Below, piece after piece: positions 13,601 to 26,300 of a stretch of 64,000 nt of DNA. The notes beneath the pieces were generated by a model. It did no database searches and was not told where the DNA came from. It saw nothing but the letters and a program-made list of their open reading frames with translations. Each line of letters starts with the position of its first letter. The stretch's first letter is position 1. The stretch lies in contig JAZARR010000229.1 in the NCBI GenBank assembly GCA_037389465.1, forward strand, positions 967,501 through 1,031,500, given 5' to 3'. The position numbers and the translations under genes are program-made. The DNA comes from Baylisascaris procyonis. Taxonomy: Eukaryota; Nematoda; Chromadorea; Rhabditida; Ascarididae.

Positions 13601-15341
13601 ACTATGGGAACTCACAGCAACCGAACGAGCTAAGCAAACGATGTGGCTTTTCATGCTTCAAACTGGTTTTTCAAACTCAGAGTATTAATGGTGTTCTGTT
13701 GACAGTTTCCAATAAGAAAGTTCTGCACGAAAACAAGTACAGACCTGCATAGACTGTGTTTAGAAGTGTTTATGATGTTATTCAATTGTTGTATCACTGT
13801 AAAGAATTAAAACAGCTTCCTCAAAAACAACTTTAAATGACGGCCTTTCTCTGAATGTGTGCTTGCTGAGCCGGCGAGAAGGGCATTGAGATCAACGTTT
13901 ATTTCTTTATAAACTCCGCGATCCGAGTGACGTGATGCCTGCAAGAGGGTTGATGGGAAGCGGTACTATCCGGCTTCAACTACAGAGTGAAACTGTGGAC
14001 AATGAACATTTTCATTTACGTCTCAAGGTTCGTTAAATACCATGAGAAGCGTCATATTCACTCCCAAAATGCGAATTCCTTTTAGCTTAATTCAGATATT
14101 AAGTTCAAAACCCGAAGAAACGTATTGACTCAGATAGGCAGTGGCGCGGAGTGAGATAGTGATGACTTCAAAAAATCTAGGCTCCTCGCTATGACTTCTT
14201 TCAATGTTTTCAGATTCGATAACAAATTCAATTCCATTAACGAGCTGTCACCTGATTTTACCACCCGTGTAAATCATCCTTGCAAAGTTGGTTTTGGCAT
14301 TGGATCGTTTCTTTAAAGCAGACAAAAAATTAAACGGAAATCTACAGATGAATCATGATTACACATTATCCTACGCTATTATACAATATCATCAGTGTGG
14401 CATCAGCGGCTTCTCTGCCTCTAAGAACCGTTCTCGAAAGTGTTTTTTTTTTTTTTTTTTTGCTGTAGCCTTTCGCCCTAATCAGCAGCATTTTCTGAAA
14501 GAGAATCCGCCTTTGTGTCTAAGAAACCACCAGCTTCTTTTGACTGTGCCTGTAGGGTACTTTTCTCTTTTTTACCAGGTCATTAAACGCTGTCAACTAT
14601 TGTCCTTTACTAGTGATTAAACCTTAGACTTTGTCTAATAACAAGTATTAAACAGATGTCCCTTATATTAATTACTCTAGTAGCTTTCGATGTGCTCTGC
14701 TATAAAAAACTTCCTTAAAAGCTCGAATGGCCTAGGATTTGCAGTCTTCTTTTAAAATAGATTCAAGCAGTCCAATCGCATCGAACCATTAGAGACCAAT
14801 AGTGTTTTCGAATCGCTGCTTTTCATCATGTGTTCAAATAATCCGTCTGAAGACCTACTGGATTAATATATATTTTAGCAGATAACTGAGACGTTTACTT
14901 CGTCATACTTTGCACATTCCAATACTTCCTTTCCACGCAAATATTTTGTTTCCACAGCTCTCTAATTTCTGGATTCCATAGATATTAATATTTTTTATGC
15001 ATATATAAAGAAATTGCTAGCCCCATTTTCATTTGCTAATATGCAGAGCTCTTTCTTTTCTGCTTTAATTTTCATTGATTTTTGCAGTTCATAATAACAA
15101 TATAAGTTTGTTTACCTGATGTCCGCAAGGTTTGAAGCAAGAACCATTGAAATAAGTTGATTCATCATTTCGCTCGTATATATCAGCTAATAGATTATTA
15201 AAAATTGGCATATTGTTTTGCAAGAATTAGCATATCCCATGGATATAAAAGAGTCACTTCATCGATTGGAGATTAGTTTCGATCGTCGACTATCATCCGA
15301 TTGGTTACCGTATTTGTGCATCCGTGCCCCCTGACCCGGCA
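13600..15341. other. no gene recognised; possible exon fragments only
   Basis: A T-run at about 14443-14461 sits in a plus ORF (14288-14620) that has no splice support. A TTTTCAG acceptor at 14213 is followed by 18 coding-like codons (FDNKFNSINELSPDF), but no partner exon was found. Confidence 0.3.
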
Positions 15342-18300
15342 ATGTTGGATTTGATAATCGAAGGATTATGCGCGTTCGGTCTACCTGCTTTGTTCTCTAC
15401 TGTTCTTGTCGTGCAGTGTGCCGGCGATTCACGTCCTCAACATGCTCAATCAAAGGTGATTTCTAAAACTGCTTTACGTGACTTGGCAAGACGTCGTTAC
15501 CTGTGTCGAAATCCCTGCCTCGCGAATGTGGGCATGGAAGATAATATCTATATGTTGTTTTTCATGACCGTTCTTGGACTTCAGGCTTCTGAAGTCATTT
15601 CTTTAAGCTTGCAACTGGTAGAAGATCGGATGTTGTTCTGTCGTAAGTGGGATGAATCGATGAAATTACTCGTAACGACTGTTGGCCATCTTCTACGAGC
15701 GCTGCATTCAATGGCTGTTTTCTAAGGCATTGAAAGCGTCAAGTCGCCTCAAGTATCGAGTACAATGAAATATGAACTTTTCTATCCAGTGGGCTCCTAT
15801 GGTGTGATGTTGTCGTTTCTTCAGTGCCCTCCCTCTAGCGTGTCTCCCAACTTTGTTTTCAACCTATCGGCTATTCAACTGCGAGAATATTCTGGATATG
15901 TGGTGGCATTTCATTTTCTTGAGCTGCGTTTTACCTTCTTAAAGAAAGCCAGTTGACATTAAGAGCTAGAACGACAGCGTCTTAGTTGTTCGAACTTCCT
16001 ATCCTGCTTGCTGCTACATTTTTGTACGTTGTTCGGCGATGCCATTGTGATTAAGCCCCATGTAAGGGTTTCGTATGCCATTTTGCCCACCTGCCCTTGA
16101 TTTGCTCCTGAAGGATCCGCAAATCCCTTCTCTTTCGAGGCTTCACCTGATGCTGTGTAATCCGGCAACAGGACAAGAGGACAAGGTTTTTTTTATCAAG
16201 ACTTTAAAAAATCAACAATAGAAACGGCGGAGGGGATAAAACGACGACAAAGGGAGGAGGGGGGTCGTCGCTGTGACAGAGCCTTAGCACGAGTAGTGCT
16301 ACTTCCGCACCGGGCACTCCTCACGCCTGATCCTCCGAAATCATTTGATCTACAATTTATTTATCACCCCTCTAATGTCGCTAAAGTTGCAAATGTTATT
16401 GTGAAATCTTTGAGGATGGGACGAAAGGCAAGAAGAGTAAAAGCGGAAAGCGCTCTCACAAAAAGTCATCGAAATCGAAGAGTGGAAAGGGACGGTCGTC
16501 TAAGGTCAGTTTTGTCTGCTACTTGTAAGGAACATGTACAAGTATCGACTGCTCATATGAGGCGAAAAATCGAGTAGTCGAAGATTGCAGTAGATGGGAA
16601 ATGAAGGTCTGCTGCAATATTTCCCTAAGGCTTAACGTCCTTGGCATGAGTTCGCTTGACAGGGGTCATGCTCATTGATGAGCGATTTCTTGATGTATGA
16701 TGCGATCCTTACATAATATTCATCTAATTGGCGTAAGAATGATTCCTTCTAGAGCGGCAAAGGCAAGAAGTCGAAATCCCTTCATTCCTCAAAATCGAAG
16801 TCAAAGGAAAGCAAGTCATCCAAGACAGGGAAATCCCAGAAGAAGATCGCACTTCCCAAAGATCAGAGTGCTAGTGGCAGCAGCAAGTCTTCTAAGCACT
16901 CAAATAGTCGCAGCATCAGTACTTCACAGAGGGTTCGTTTTCTTTGTTGCCTAATATCATCGTTTGAGGGGAACTGAATGTTTGTTGCTCTCGGTTGCTT
17001 CGCGAGCTGCTCTTATCGGCGGCCATCAGATACCTGAAAAAATGGTGCTATCCAATCTTGTTCTAGCGAGTTTCCTTTTGTTTGTTTGGCTCGTAAATTC
17101 GAAAATCTCACTTCAACAACTTCACGTCAGTCCTCTTATAAACGTTCATAGGCGGCAGCTAGTACCACATCTGAAGGTTTACATCACCGTCTTCGTTTTG
17201 TTCGGATGATTTGCATCGCCGTTCGTTGGATGGTGTGAATGCAGTCAAGGAACAGAAAAATACAAAGATGTGTTTACAGGAGCTGTTCCGAGGCAGTCGT
17301 GAGGATGCAGGTGAGTTCATGGCTATTGTTATTCTGATATTTTGATGAAGCCAGACGGGAACTACGGTTGATCGATTATTGATTTGTAAGGAAAGTTGTT
17401 TGAAATGGCAGAGAAATTATCTTTGACTCAGCAACGCTTGACTTAAATAAGTTGCGAAGTGTATGATGGCTTGGTTTTAGTTTAAATGACCCAAAAATGT
17501 CCCCCTGAAGCAATTAGGGAAGTTTTTATCTATCGATAGCCGAAGAAAATGCTGCTTTATGCTTATAACGTTCCGATCTCTTAGCTGTGGCGGTGCCATC
17601 GCTGTCACAATTTAACAGATTTAAACGCATTGTGTCCAATGGAGACGTGTCTGCAGTATCTAATGAAAACAATGAGTTCAACGTTTCAGCTGACAGCAAG
17701 AAGGATATGAGGATGGAACCAGTGGAGCTCCGCTGGGGAACGAAAGGAGGAGTGCAGAGGGTTTTCATAAGAAACCCGACGAACGAACGTCGCGCTATAA
17801 AGGTCACCTAAAACTTTTAAATCGGATTTGCGAAGTGCACTGCAATTTCTGTTTGTGTCTGTAGACAAGTGATTGATGTCATAGGTCCCGCTCGTTTTAT
17901 TCTATTATAAACATCACAGCAAATCGAGTGTGTTTACAACTGATCCGAAGAGTTTTCCGATGCGATGAATGCAAATTTACAGCAAGAAGGTTGCATTAAG
18001 ACATCGTAGTGTTTATCTATGGTGTTTATTTCATATCAGTGTCGGTTTAACAATGGGTGCTTATAGGTGAAATGTTCGGATAACAATCTCTACCGAGTGA
18101 ACCCGGTCTACTCGTTCGTTGAACCTGGCCAAGTGCTCGCTATCGATGTGCTACGGCAGTTGGGTGAGCCGAAGATCGATAAGATGGTGTTTGTCACCTC
18201 AAAGGTTATATATATTCTATAAGTTCTATTCACTGTTCACCATGAAATAGCCAATAAAACCGAATGCTTTGAAAGGTTTTTCGCAGTAAACATATGTAGT

Positions 18301-19007
18301 TTCGTTTTGAGATGTTTTATGTGCCAAATTGCAGGGTAGAGAATATGTTATGTTTGTAATAGGCTGTGTGGCTATGGTGGCAATAAAGGGCACAGAGTCG
18401 TGATCTGACGGCGTCGATTGCCTTTCCTAGGCTTCTCATTTTCACTTCCCATCTAAGAATGCTTGTATGCAAGGTTGCCGATTGCCTTTCCTAGGCTTCT
18501 CATTTTCACTTCCCATCTAAGAATGCTTGTATGCAAGGTTGCCGATTGCCTTTCCTAGGCTTCTCATTTTCACTTCCCATCTAAGAATGCTTGTATGCAA
18601 GGTTGCCGATTGCCTTTCCTAGGCTTCTCATTTTCACTTCCCATCTAAGAATGCTTGTATGCAAGGTTGCCGATTGCCTTTCCTAGGCTTCTCATTTTCA
18701 CTTCCCATCTAAGAATGCTTGTATGCAAGGTTGCCGATTGCCTTTCCTAGGCTTCTCATTTTCACTTCCCATCTAAGAATGCTTGTATGCAAGGTTGCCG
18801 ATTGCCTTTCCTAGGCTTCTCATTTTCACTTCCCATCTAAGAATGCTTGTATGCAAGGTTGCCGATTGTCCAGTGAGCAGCAATTATCACCATTGTTTTG
18901 CAATTACTCTGCAGGCGAGTGCTGAAGATGAGCGGCCACGTGACCTGTTCGAATCGGGTGAGGCGAAGCCGATGATGGTGTTGCCTTTGATCGCTGTCAA
19001 CGAGTGA
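15342..19007 (+). CDS. MSP-domain protein with N-terminal hydrophobic segment and Lys/Ser-rich linker
   Basis: Eight plus exons stay in phase: 15342-15455, 16415-16504, 16753-16932, 17152-17176 (25 nt, tentative), 17245-17310, 17585-17802, 18067-18204 and 18915-19007; about 307 residues. Exon 1 starts at the ATG at 15342 and encodes a hydrophobic stretch (IIEGLCAFGLPALFSTVLVV) that could be a membrane anchor. Exons 2-3 encode a strongly basic Lys/Ser tract (GKKSKSGKRSHKKSSKSKSG). Exons 6-8 encode the major sperm protein fold, roughly residues 200-307: MEPVELRWG, RRAIKVKCSDNNLYRVNPVY, VEPGQ, KIDKMVFVTSK and VLPLIAVNE. MSP domains act as cytoskeletal or signalling modules in nematode sperm, or as VAP-like contact domains. 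The basic tract could bind acidic lipid, RNA or filaments; that is inference. A 64-bp minisatellite fills much of the last intron. Confidence 0.75.
18415..18868. repeat. 64-bp minisatellite, about 7 copies, in the last intron of the MSP gene
   Basis: The unit begins at CCTTTCCTAG at 18421, 18485, 18549, 18613, 18677, 18741 and 18805. The period is exactly 64 bp and copies look identical by eye. Each ends GCAAGGTTGCCGATTG. The array lies between the donor at 18205 and the acceptor at 18911-18914, so it should not change the protein. Confidence 0.95.
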
Positions 19008-22000
19008 AGCCTGACGAAGCAAACGTCCTTTCTTCTCCCCCTATCTCGCCCTACAATTTCATCGAGATGTGCAAGTCGTAACAAACTGCTACTGCCTTTT
19101 ATTAGCCTTTATGATCGAATTCATTGGGTCGGTATACCCCCGTCGCTGTGATTTCATTAAAAAATTCGTGGCTTTGTCAGAATTTGTGGTCGGCCTCCTC
19201 TGAACACTCTTAACTGAATCAACTATTCAATCGATGTGACTGTGAACAAAATATTACCACCAAGCTGGCAATAAAGTATATGTGCTTTGGTGTTATTACA
19301 TAAAATTAAAGAGATGAATGTACGGATATATGCAATGAGCACTTTGAAATGACGCACATACTGTAGAAGTAAGCAAGTTTCAAATGGCTCATTTTATTGC
19401 AAGACAATGTGTGGGCGTTTTCGTGAAACTAGTGGGTTTTAAGACGGTTGACGTGTTCATTATTCCTATAACGCATGACGTCAATTTCCTAAAAGGCAAA
19501 ATGGAACGCAGAAAAGACTAGATCGACTTTACTTATAGTACGACCATTCCATACATAAAATTTTTTTCAAAGAGACGAAATGTGCCCATATATTCTAAGG
19601 AATGTGTTAAGAGATAGCGTGACACGCGTTTTCTAACTTCGCTCATGAGACCCATAAGTATCGCATATTGCTAATGCATGATAAAGCACGCTCGACAAAT
19701 CCGTGCATATCCTGCGAGTATGATTATCCACGCAAATCCCATCATCCCGCTTACTTAGATCTAAAGCGACTTCTGTAATCTCCTCGAGAATTGTTAGTTT
19801 ACGTTTGGAGGTTGCTGGAGATTATTGAGCGAATTATATCCACTAAGGTTCATAGCTCCAGCTTCACTAATTCTCAGATGTATCTTCCGAGGCGGATACG
19901 TAAACGCACATATATAACCATTGACGCGATCTCACAGTGACACGCTTTGCAAACATAATTAATCTACAAAGGATCGCATCTACGAAATTCAAGTTTGCAG
20001 TGGATGGTTGCAAATTCCGAGAGTAAGAAGAAAGCCTGATTTACAGCATCGGATTCTGTGATCGCATATGGCGAGTTCTTTCGCCGCTGCAACGGCAATT
20101 ATGCAGCTAGCAACAAACTGACAAAACATGCCAAAGATTTTTTTCTGCGAACTTGATTTTTTGAAGTCAGGCATGATTTTTGCGAACTTCCCTCAAAGGA
20201 CCGACCTGTTAAATGGTTCTTCCCTCTATTTTCATCCCCTTTCTACATTTCCATTTTCTGTGGTCCATTTAATTCATATAAACGCCTTTCCCTTCAATTC
20301 CCACGAATCTCCCAAAAATACCCAGTCTTCAAATATGTGTTGTCTTGTGCGATATTTTCACGATTTGTGGAGCCAGAAGGAGCATAAACACTGTGCTGCG
20401 TATTTGAGGAATATCGTGTACGACTTCCCGTATGATGGTTTCCTCTGCGTAAACAGGGGGGGGGGGAGGCTTAAAGAAATGAAAGCGCTGGCTTTGCTAG
20501 TTTGTGCAGAAGATTGCGAGCAGTGAGTTCCTTAGGACTGCGAATCTTGGTGCGTGAGCTCGGAGGCTGAGACTGAAAGGACACTGATGAGCAATTTCCA
20601 TCTCTCTTTGTTCTTGTAGAACTGATGCAACTGATGCACTATATTATGTTATTATGTCTACTCTGGAAGACGCTTGAAGGAGTTGCAGAGAGGTGACCTC
20701 GACTTCCGAAGTGGATCCCGAGTGGCAAAAATGCACTGAGGCTTTTTTGGAGGAGTGACTGACTGATCAAAACCGCTGAATCTCGGCCATTAATGCTAGC
20801 ATTTTGCATAAAATGCTGTGTGCAATCACGAGAAATGCAATTTGCTAACTGAATGGATATTCGCGAGTGTTCTTCGCAACGAATTGGCAGTTAAGGTTGC
20901 CATTCACATCGCGTTAATGCAAGGGACATTCGAACGAAAGCATAGTACATCGGAAAAGGCAGCATTTTTTCGACAGATATGTCAAGCTGCCAAAGCTATG
21001 ACCATGCTTCCAATCATAGTAAACCTTAAAGTTGCACCTTGTAGTCGACCAGGTACTCAAAGATCGGTTTTATTTTTGCGTCATCGACGCAAAATTTGCA
21101 ACAGCTCTGCAGATTCTGTGGGAGGTTATGCACGTGAACAGGAAACAAACTGTCCCATGACAACGATATATGCTTTCTGCAGTTTACTGCATCAGACCTA
21201 CCGAGATCATGATCTTAAAACAGTCATAAAATCTGCACAATAATGCATGTGACTGTTAACTGACCTGACCGTCATATAAGGCTCTTAAGAAAGGACATTT
21301 CTTCCATTGGGGGTGAGGATAGGGCAACTGCTCCTCGTCTTGTTTCGGAACTGCATGGAGCCAAAATTTTGGACGGCTTGCGCTTGCGCACATCGCAAAT
21401 TGCCTTTTGGCAAAATGCACACGCAATTCAATTATAGACTGAAAAAAATGGACACTTGAGGATCGCTCGTGGCGACAACACGATGAGTCATTCCGCTCAA
21501 CGCACACGTGCACCGAAACCGAATGTCGGCCCCGAAAGCTGATTGGAATTCGAAGAACCAACTGTTCCGTTCCCTTTTTGTCAGTTTAAAACGAAAAAAT
21601 CAAACCGGCTGGACAATCTTTAGGTACCTATAACTGCGACTAGACACCATTTGAGACTCCGTTGAGAGTTGATGAATCAGCTGCGATATTGATGTAAGAG
21701 GTCATGCTCTAAGATGTGCGTTACGCCACAAAACTTCCTAACTCATATATTAAATATCGCCGAGTGAAGGGAGACCCATGCAAGCACAATTTTGACTGTC
21801 GTCAACGGAAATGCGTAAAAGCACTTAAAAGGCGTGTTTGATCTGCACTCTTTTCGTTGGAATCAATAGAACACATTCTCACTGCCATTCGACGTGGCGT
21901 TGCGTGACCACTAAATGCAGCACGACAGCAAAATCACACCTGTCGCGGCGATCCATCTTTTACCCAAAGGTTCGTGTTTTTACCCATTTCTACTTGTTAA

Positions 22001-23337
22001 TTATCTTTTAAAATCACAAACATTTTCATTATATACATCTCTCCAAATCGATATATCAATGTTTGCGGGAGTCAATGGCAGTGTGCATGTGCTCTTTTTT
22101 TATGCCTTCGAATAAAAACTCCTCTGATGACATCACTCGCTCGAGCATTTATACACAATAAAAATTCTATTTTCATAATGGCGTCATGTTCAAGCTATTT
22201 GTATACCATAATAGTTTGTCCTTAAATTCGAAGACTCGTAGGCTTCCGTTGTTCTTGTTTGAGAGGTACATAATCGACGGGGAATTACAGTCGAAAAGGG
22301 ACCTATAGTGGTTCTAAATTTTCGAAAGCTTGTATAGTCGTGAATGAAAATTGCTGCAGCTTTTGTACAGTGCAAAAGGAATGCAGAGCGAAAGTGAATA
22401 TCTCACACGATTGATAATTGATAAGCAAAAGTTAGGAATTGATAAGAACTCTAACTTTATATTTTTGCCGTTATATTTTTGTTGCAGTGTATGACTGTGC
22501 TTTGCTTTGCTTTATATAATGCTTATTAATAATTCTTATCGTAACTATTCGGTTTTGTGGAAGAGAGTTCATTGTAAAATGTTTCGCGTTATTTTAACAG
22601 TCGGAAGCAAATGCGCATTCCTAACAGACTTTCTGACTTGATTTATAACCTATGATAATCGTTACTTACTTTTAACAATGATTACTCGTTGTTTTGTGGT
22701 TGTGAAACAGTTTATTCTTGAACTATGCCAACTGAAGAGAGAGAAGAGATCACGTTAAATCCCCCGATTGATTAAAAGATTTGATGGATGGTGGTCAATT
22801 CTGCTTTAAGAATTCGTCATAATACAACTGTTCCAATCACTGAATCCATCGCTTATCCCTCAAGGAGTATCTCGGCATTGTGGTTATTGAAGAGCTTTTA
22901 GTTCATGGAGATCCGCTGATCTTTAATTTAGCATACGGAAATCATAGTCTTTTCAATCTTGCACACAGTCTTCCCAATTATTCGAAAACTCTCCAAACTC
23001 ACTGAAATTTGTGTTTTTTGCATGTGAATTTCGCATTTGAATTTTGCATGAAGGTGTGGATAGCATCTATGCAAAAGGGGTGGGGGTAAGGGTAACTAAG
23101 CCACCGCGACGTCACTTTGTCGTTCACCGTGTTACCGTCTTTTCGACCCGCACAAATGAGTTGGCAAACGACAAATTTCAATGCAATGATAAAACTTTTT
23201 TGCCCATCGGATCGGATGTGATGGGAAACGCGAATAATATTTAGCAGTGAATTTGCTTTGCATTGATCACAATAGATCTGCAAGTAAAATAGAGTGTTAT
23301 AGGATTGGGCCGTGGCGTACCTCTTCAACAATTCGGC
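19008..23337. other. intergenic, no gene supported
   Basis: It contains two moderately long plus ORFs (20128-20526, and 20818-21243 which opens on GTG) and a minus ORF (21256-21561). None shows a family motif or paired splice sites. A run of 13 G interrupts at about 20456-20468. The stretch just before 23338 (GACGTCGC at about 23109) may hold the transporter promoter. Confidence 0.35.
19270..19275 (+). terminator. candidate poly(A) signal AATAAA of the MSP gene
   Basis: AATAAA lies 263 bases after the TGA of the MSP gene, on the same strand and before any other feature. Confidence 0.4.
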
Positions 23338-26300
23338 ATGAAGAATGGACGTCAGTATGAGACATTCGCACAGAAATCAATTAAGATCATCTTGGCTGTT
23401 TCTGCTTATTGGTACGTTCTTATTTACTCATTTTGTGGCATTTGTGATACTCTTACGCTCGAATGTTATCCAGCAAACTTACTCTTTGCTTTTTGCTGAG
23501 GCATTGAGGATGAATGGATTTAGGGGGGTTTCGATTTATAGCACCAAAATACTCAAAAATGACTCTAAAATATCGCAAATCAGAGGCATTAATTAATTCT
23601 GACCAGCTTTTTAAATTAATTCTTGCCGTGATATCATTTTACAGCTTATTATTATTTAATGGAAGGCGCTATATCTGTATTCTCCTATTTATCCAGTTTA
23701 TTTATTCGAGCACAACCAAAATTTGCCTTAACCCCGTTCCGTGTTGGTCTTACTGCATCTGATGATTTAAAAATCTCGTCACAACCATCCCGAACTCTTA
23801 TCAGAAGTGTAGTTCAAGCTGTTGTATGTAAGGAATAGTATCTTCAAACTTTATCGTTTTTTTCTATTTAACGAAGTAGGTTTTTTTCTTGTGGGGGTAG
23901 GGGGGGAGGGGGGAGGGTGGAGTGGAAGACGAGGTGGAAAAGGGATGAAAAGCCCACACTTTGCCATTCCCAGGTCATGACATAGTGGTATATATTGGGC
24001 GTTGTCTGCCTCGTAGTTCCTAATTTCGATCATATATAACTAACATATAAGTGCTGTCATCCTATGCTAAAATTTGTCCCTCCTGGTCGCTTAACATCGC
24101 TTCCTTGTGGTATTTATCCTAACGTCACTGCTCTGTTTCGTATATTAGTGCAACTCGTTGAAGACACCAATATTCGAATCGTATTTCTTTGTCAAGAATT
24201 TATTGAATTCGAAGCAAAAATCATTTACATTCTCCGCTGCTGTGTTCGTTTAATTTCAATGCGAAAGGCAATTATTATTCGAATAAATTTGAATGCTTAT
24301 TTCCTTCATTATTTGAATGCCTTCTCTTACTCATTCCCTCGTGTTGCTGTTTGTTCGTTTTGTTTTGTTTTTTACTGCTCGATATTGTAACGACATAGAA
24401 CACTTGTTTCACACAAAATTGTCCTACGAATTCAGTGAAGGAGTGTGTAAAGGGAGGAGGGGGAAGGGGAGGAGGGCTGGTTGAAATGAGGTAGAAGAAG
24501 TATTGCAAAAAGCGCAAAGGGAGCTGAATATTTATTGGTGATGTTGATGAACGTTTAGCGTTCTTTGGGCACTTTTTTGAATTCCGATGATTGAAATGAA
24601 TTAATCTTTAGTAATTTCGACACTATTGAAATTCTAAAGATGCGCTGCTTTTTTCCTTCAAAAATTCAACATTTTATGTTACTTTCTTCACACTAAAGTA
24701 ACTTTCAGGATTTGTTCGATAGGACTCGTATTCCTGAATAAATATCTTCTTAGTAGCGAAAACTTAAAGGTCAGTTTCTATTTTATACTCATGTTTTATG
24801 GGATTTTGAAGGCAACGGAGGATTATTTGTTCGAAAGTGACAAGGTGTTAGTGAACTGTCTTTTCTACCTAAATGCACAAGTGCACCAAACAGGTTGACG
24901 CGATATTGTGTTTTTTGAAACTATATAGACTTTACAAATGTTCAGAAGCTGATTTTATCGCATATTCAATTGATCGCATGAAATTGAACGTTTTCTTACG
25001 AACATATTCAAAAATCTGTTTGTCTCGCAAAGATTGATATATCTTATTAGTTCTCATTTTTACTTTCCATTATTTGACCAATGACCGATCGAAATAAAAT
25101 CGCACTTAGATGATCCCATAGAACAAACACTATGAGGTAACTTTCATCGATCGCTTTTCATTTGTGAAACTTGAAGTTATCGAACTTATAGATAACCTTC
25201 AACGTACATACCCACAGAACTGACATCATCATAATTCATTTCTTTGAAAATTTGCAACAACTACACAAAAATAAAACAGTAGAAAATTTTAAGGTTGTTG
25301 TTTTCAACCGATCATCTGTCTGCTTTGTGCGCAAAAAGCGGAAATTGATATAGAATGTAGGAAATTTTCACGAATGAAAATACATGCCTAGCAAAATGTA
25401 TTCTTAAGAATGAATTTTGACTCGAAAGATGTCTCCTAAAAATTTTGGAAGAAGGGCATCGATGAGGTGTCGACTATTTAGAGGTTATATGGCAGTAATA
25501 ATGCAGTTGAATCGAAATTGTTAAAAGTGTTGTTTGCACAGCTTATCTGCGATGTTATTCACTCAGCTTTGTCATTTCTACGTATCCTGCATTTCCATAT
25601 ATCTTTGTTTATATAAAGAAAAATTTCTGCTTAGTACAGTGAGATATTTGTGATTGATTATTTGCATTCCCCATTGAGCTGACTACCAATTCTCTTGCCT
25701 TTCTTCAACTTTTTTTTTTTTGAAAAGAATTGCCAGTTGAGATTCTTTTTTTTTTGAATGCATGAAAAGATTCAACAAAATTTAAATCGCTTTAGCTCTC
25801 CTATGGCTTCATGCGACTTTTTGCTTATATTGCCGGTTATTTAATACCGTTGAGCAATATTGTGCGACGTTTTGCTGCGTTACCTTATGTTTTTCACTAT
25901 TTTCTTCTTTATATTTCATTTCTCATTTCGTTGTGTTATATGCATCAATATAATTTTCGTTCATTCATTTTGTTTAACATATTTCTTATATTTCACAGCA
26001 AAATAATTTTTGTTTTAGATTCTCTACTTTGTTACTAGTTACACAATTCAAAGGGATTAGCATCTCTAGAATAAAATAATTGGATATAATCGTTTCAGTT
26101 GAATGCACCATTATTTGTGACATGGTATCAATGTTTGGTGACGGTGGTGTTGTGCTATACGTGCTCGTATCTTTCTGGCATATTTCCGTCACGTTTCTCA
26201 TTCCCGTCAATTGCCTTCGATCACCGAATATCACGAGAGGTATGGGTCACTTCAAGCGATTCAGTGAATCATTGTCTGGTCAGAACGTTGTGAAGTTGAT

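Noticed and set aside
14288..14620. 110-codon plus ORF
   Set aside because: It depends on reading through a run of about 19 T (a poly-Phe tract) and has no ATG-linked coding signal.
20128..21243. Plus ORFs of 132 and 141 codons
   Set aside because: The second opens on GTG. Neither has splice signals or a recognisable domain, and the region includes a long G run.
24064..24390. 108-codon plus ORF
   Set aside because: It lies inside an intron of the GDP-fucose transporter, has no motif, and its hydrophobic composition is what AT-rich DNA gives by chance.
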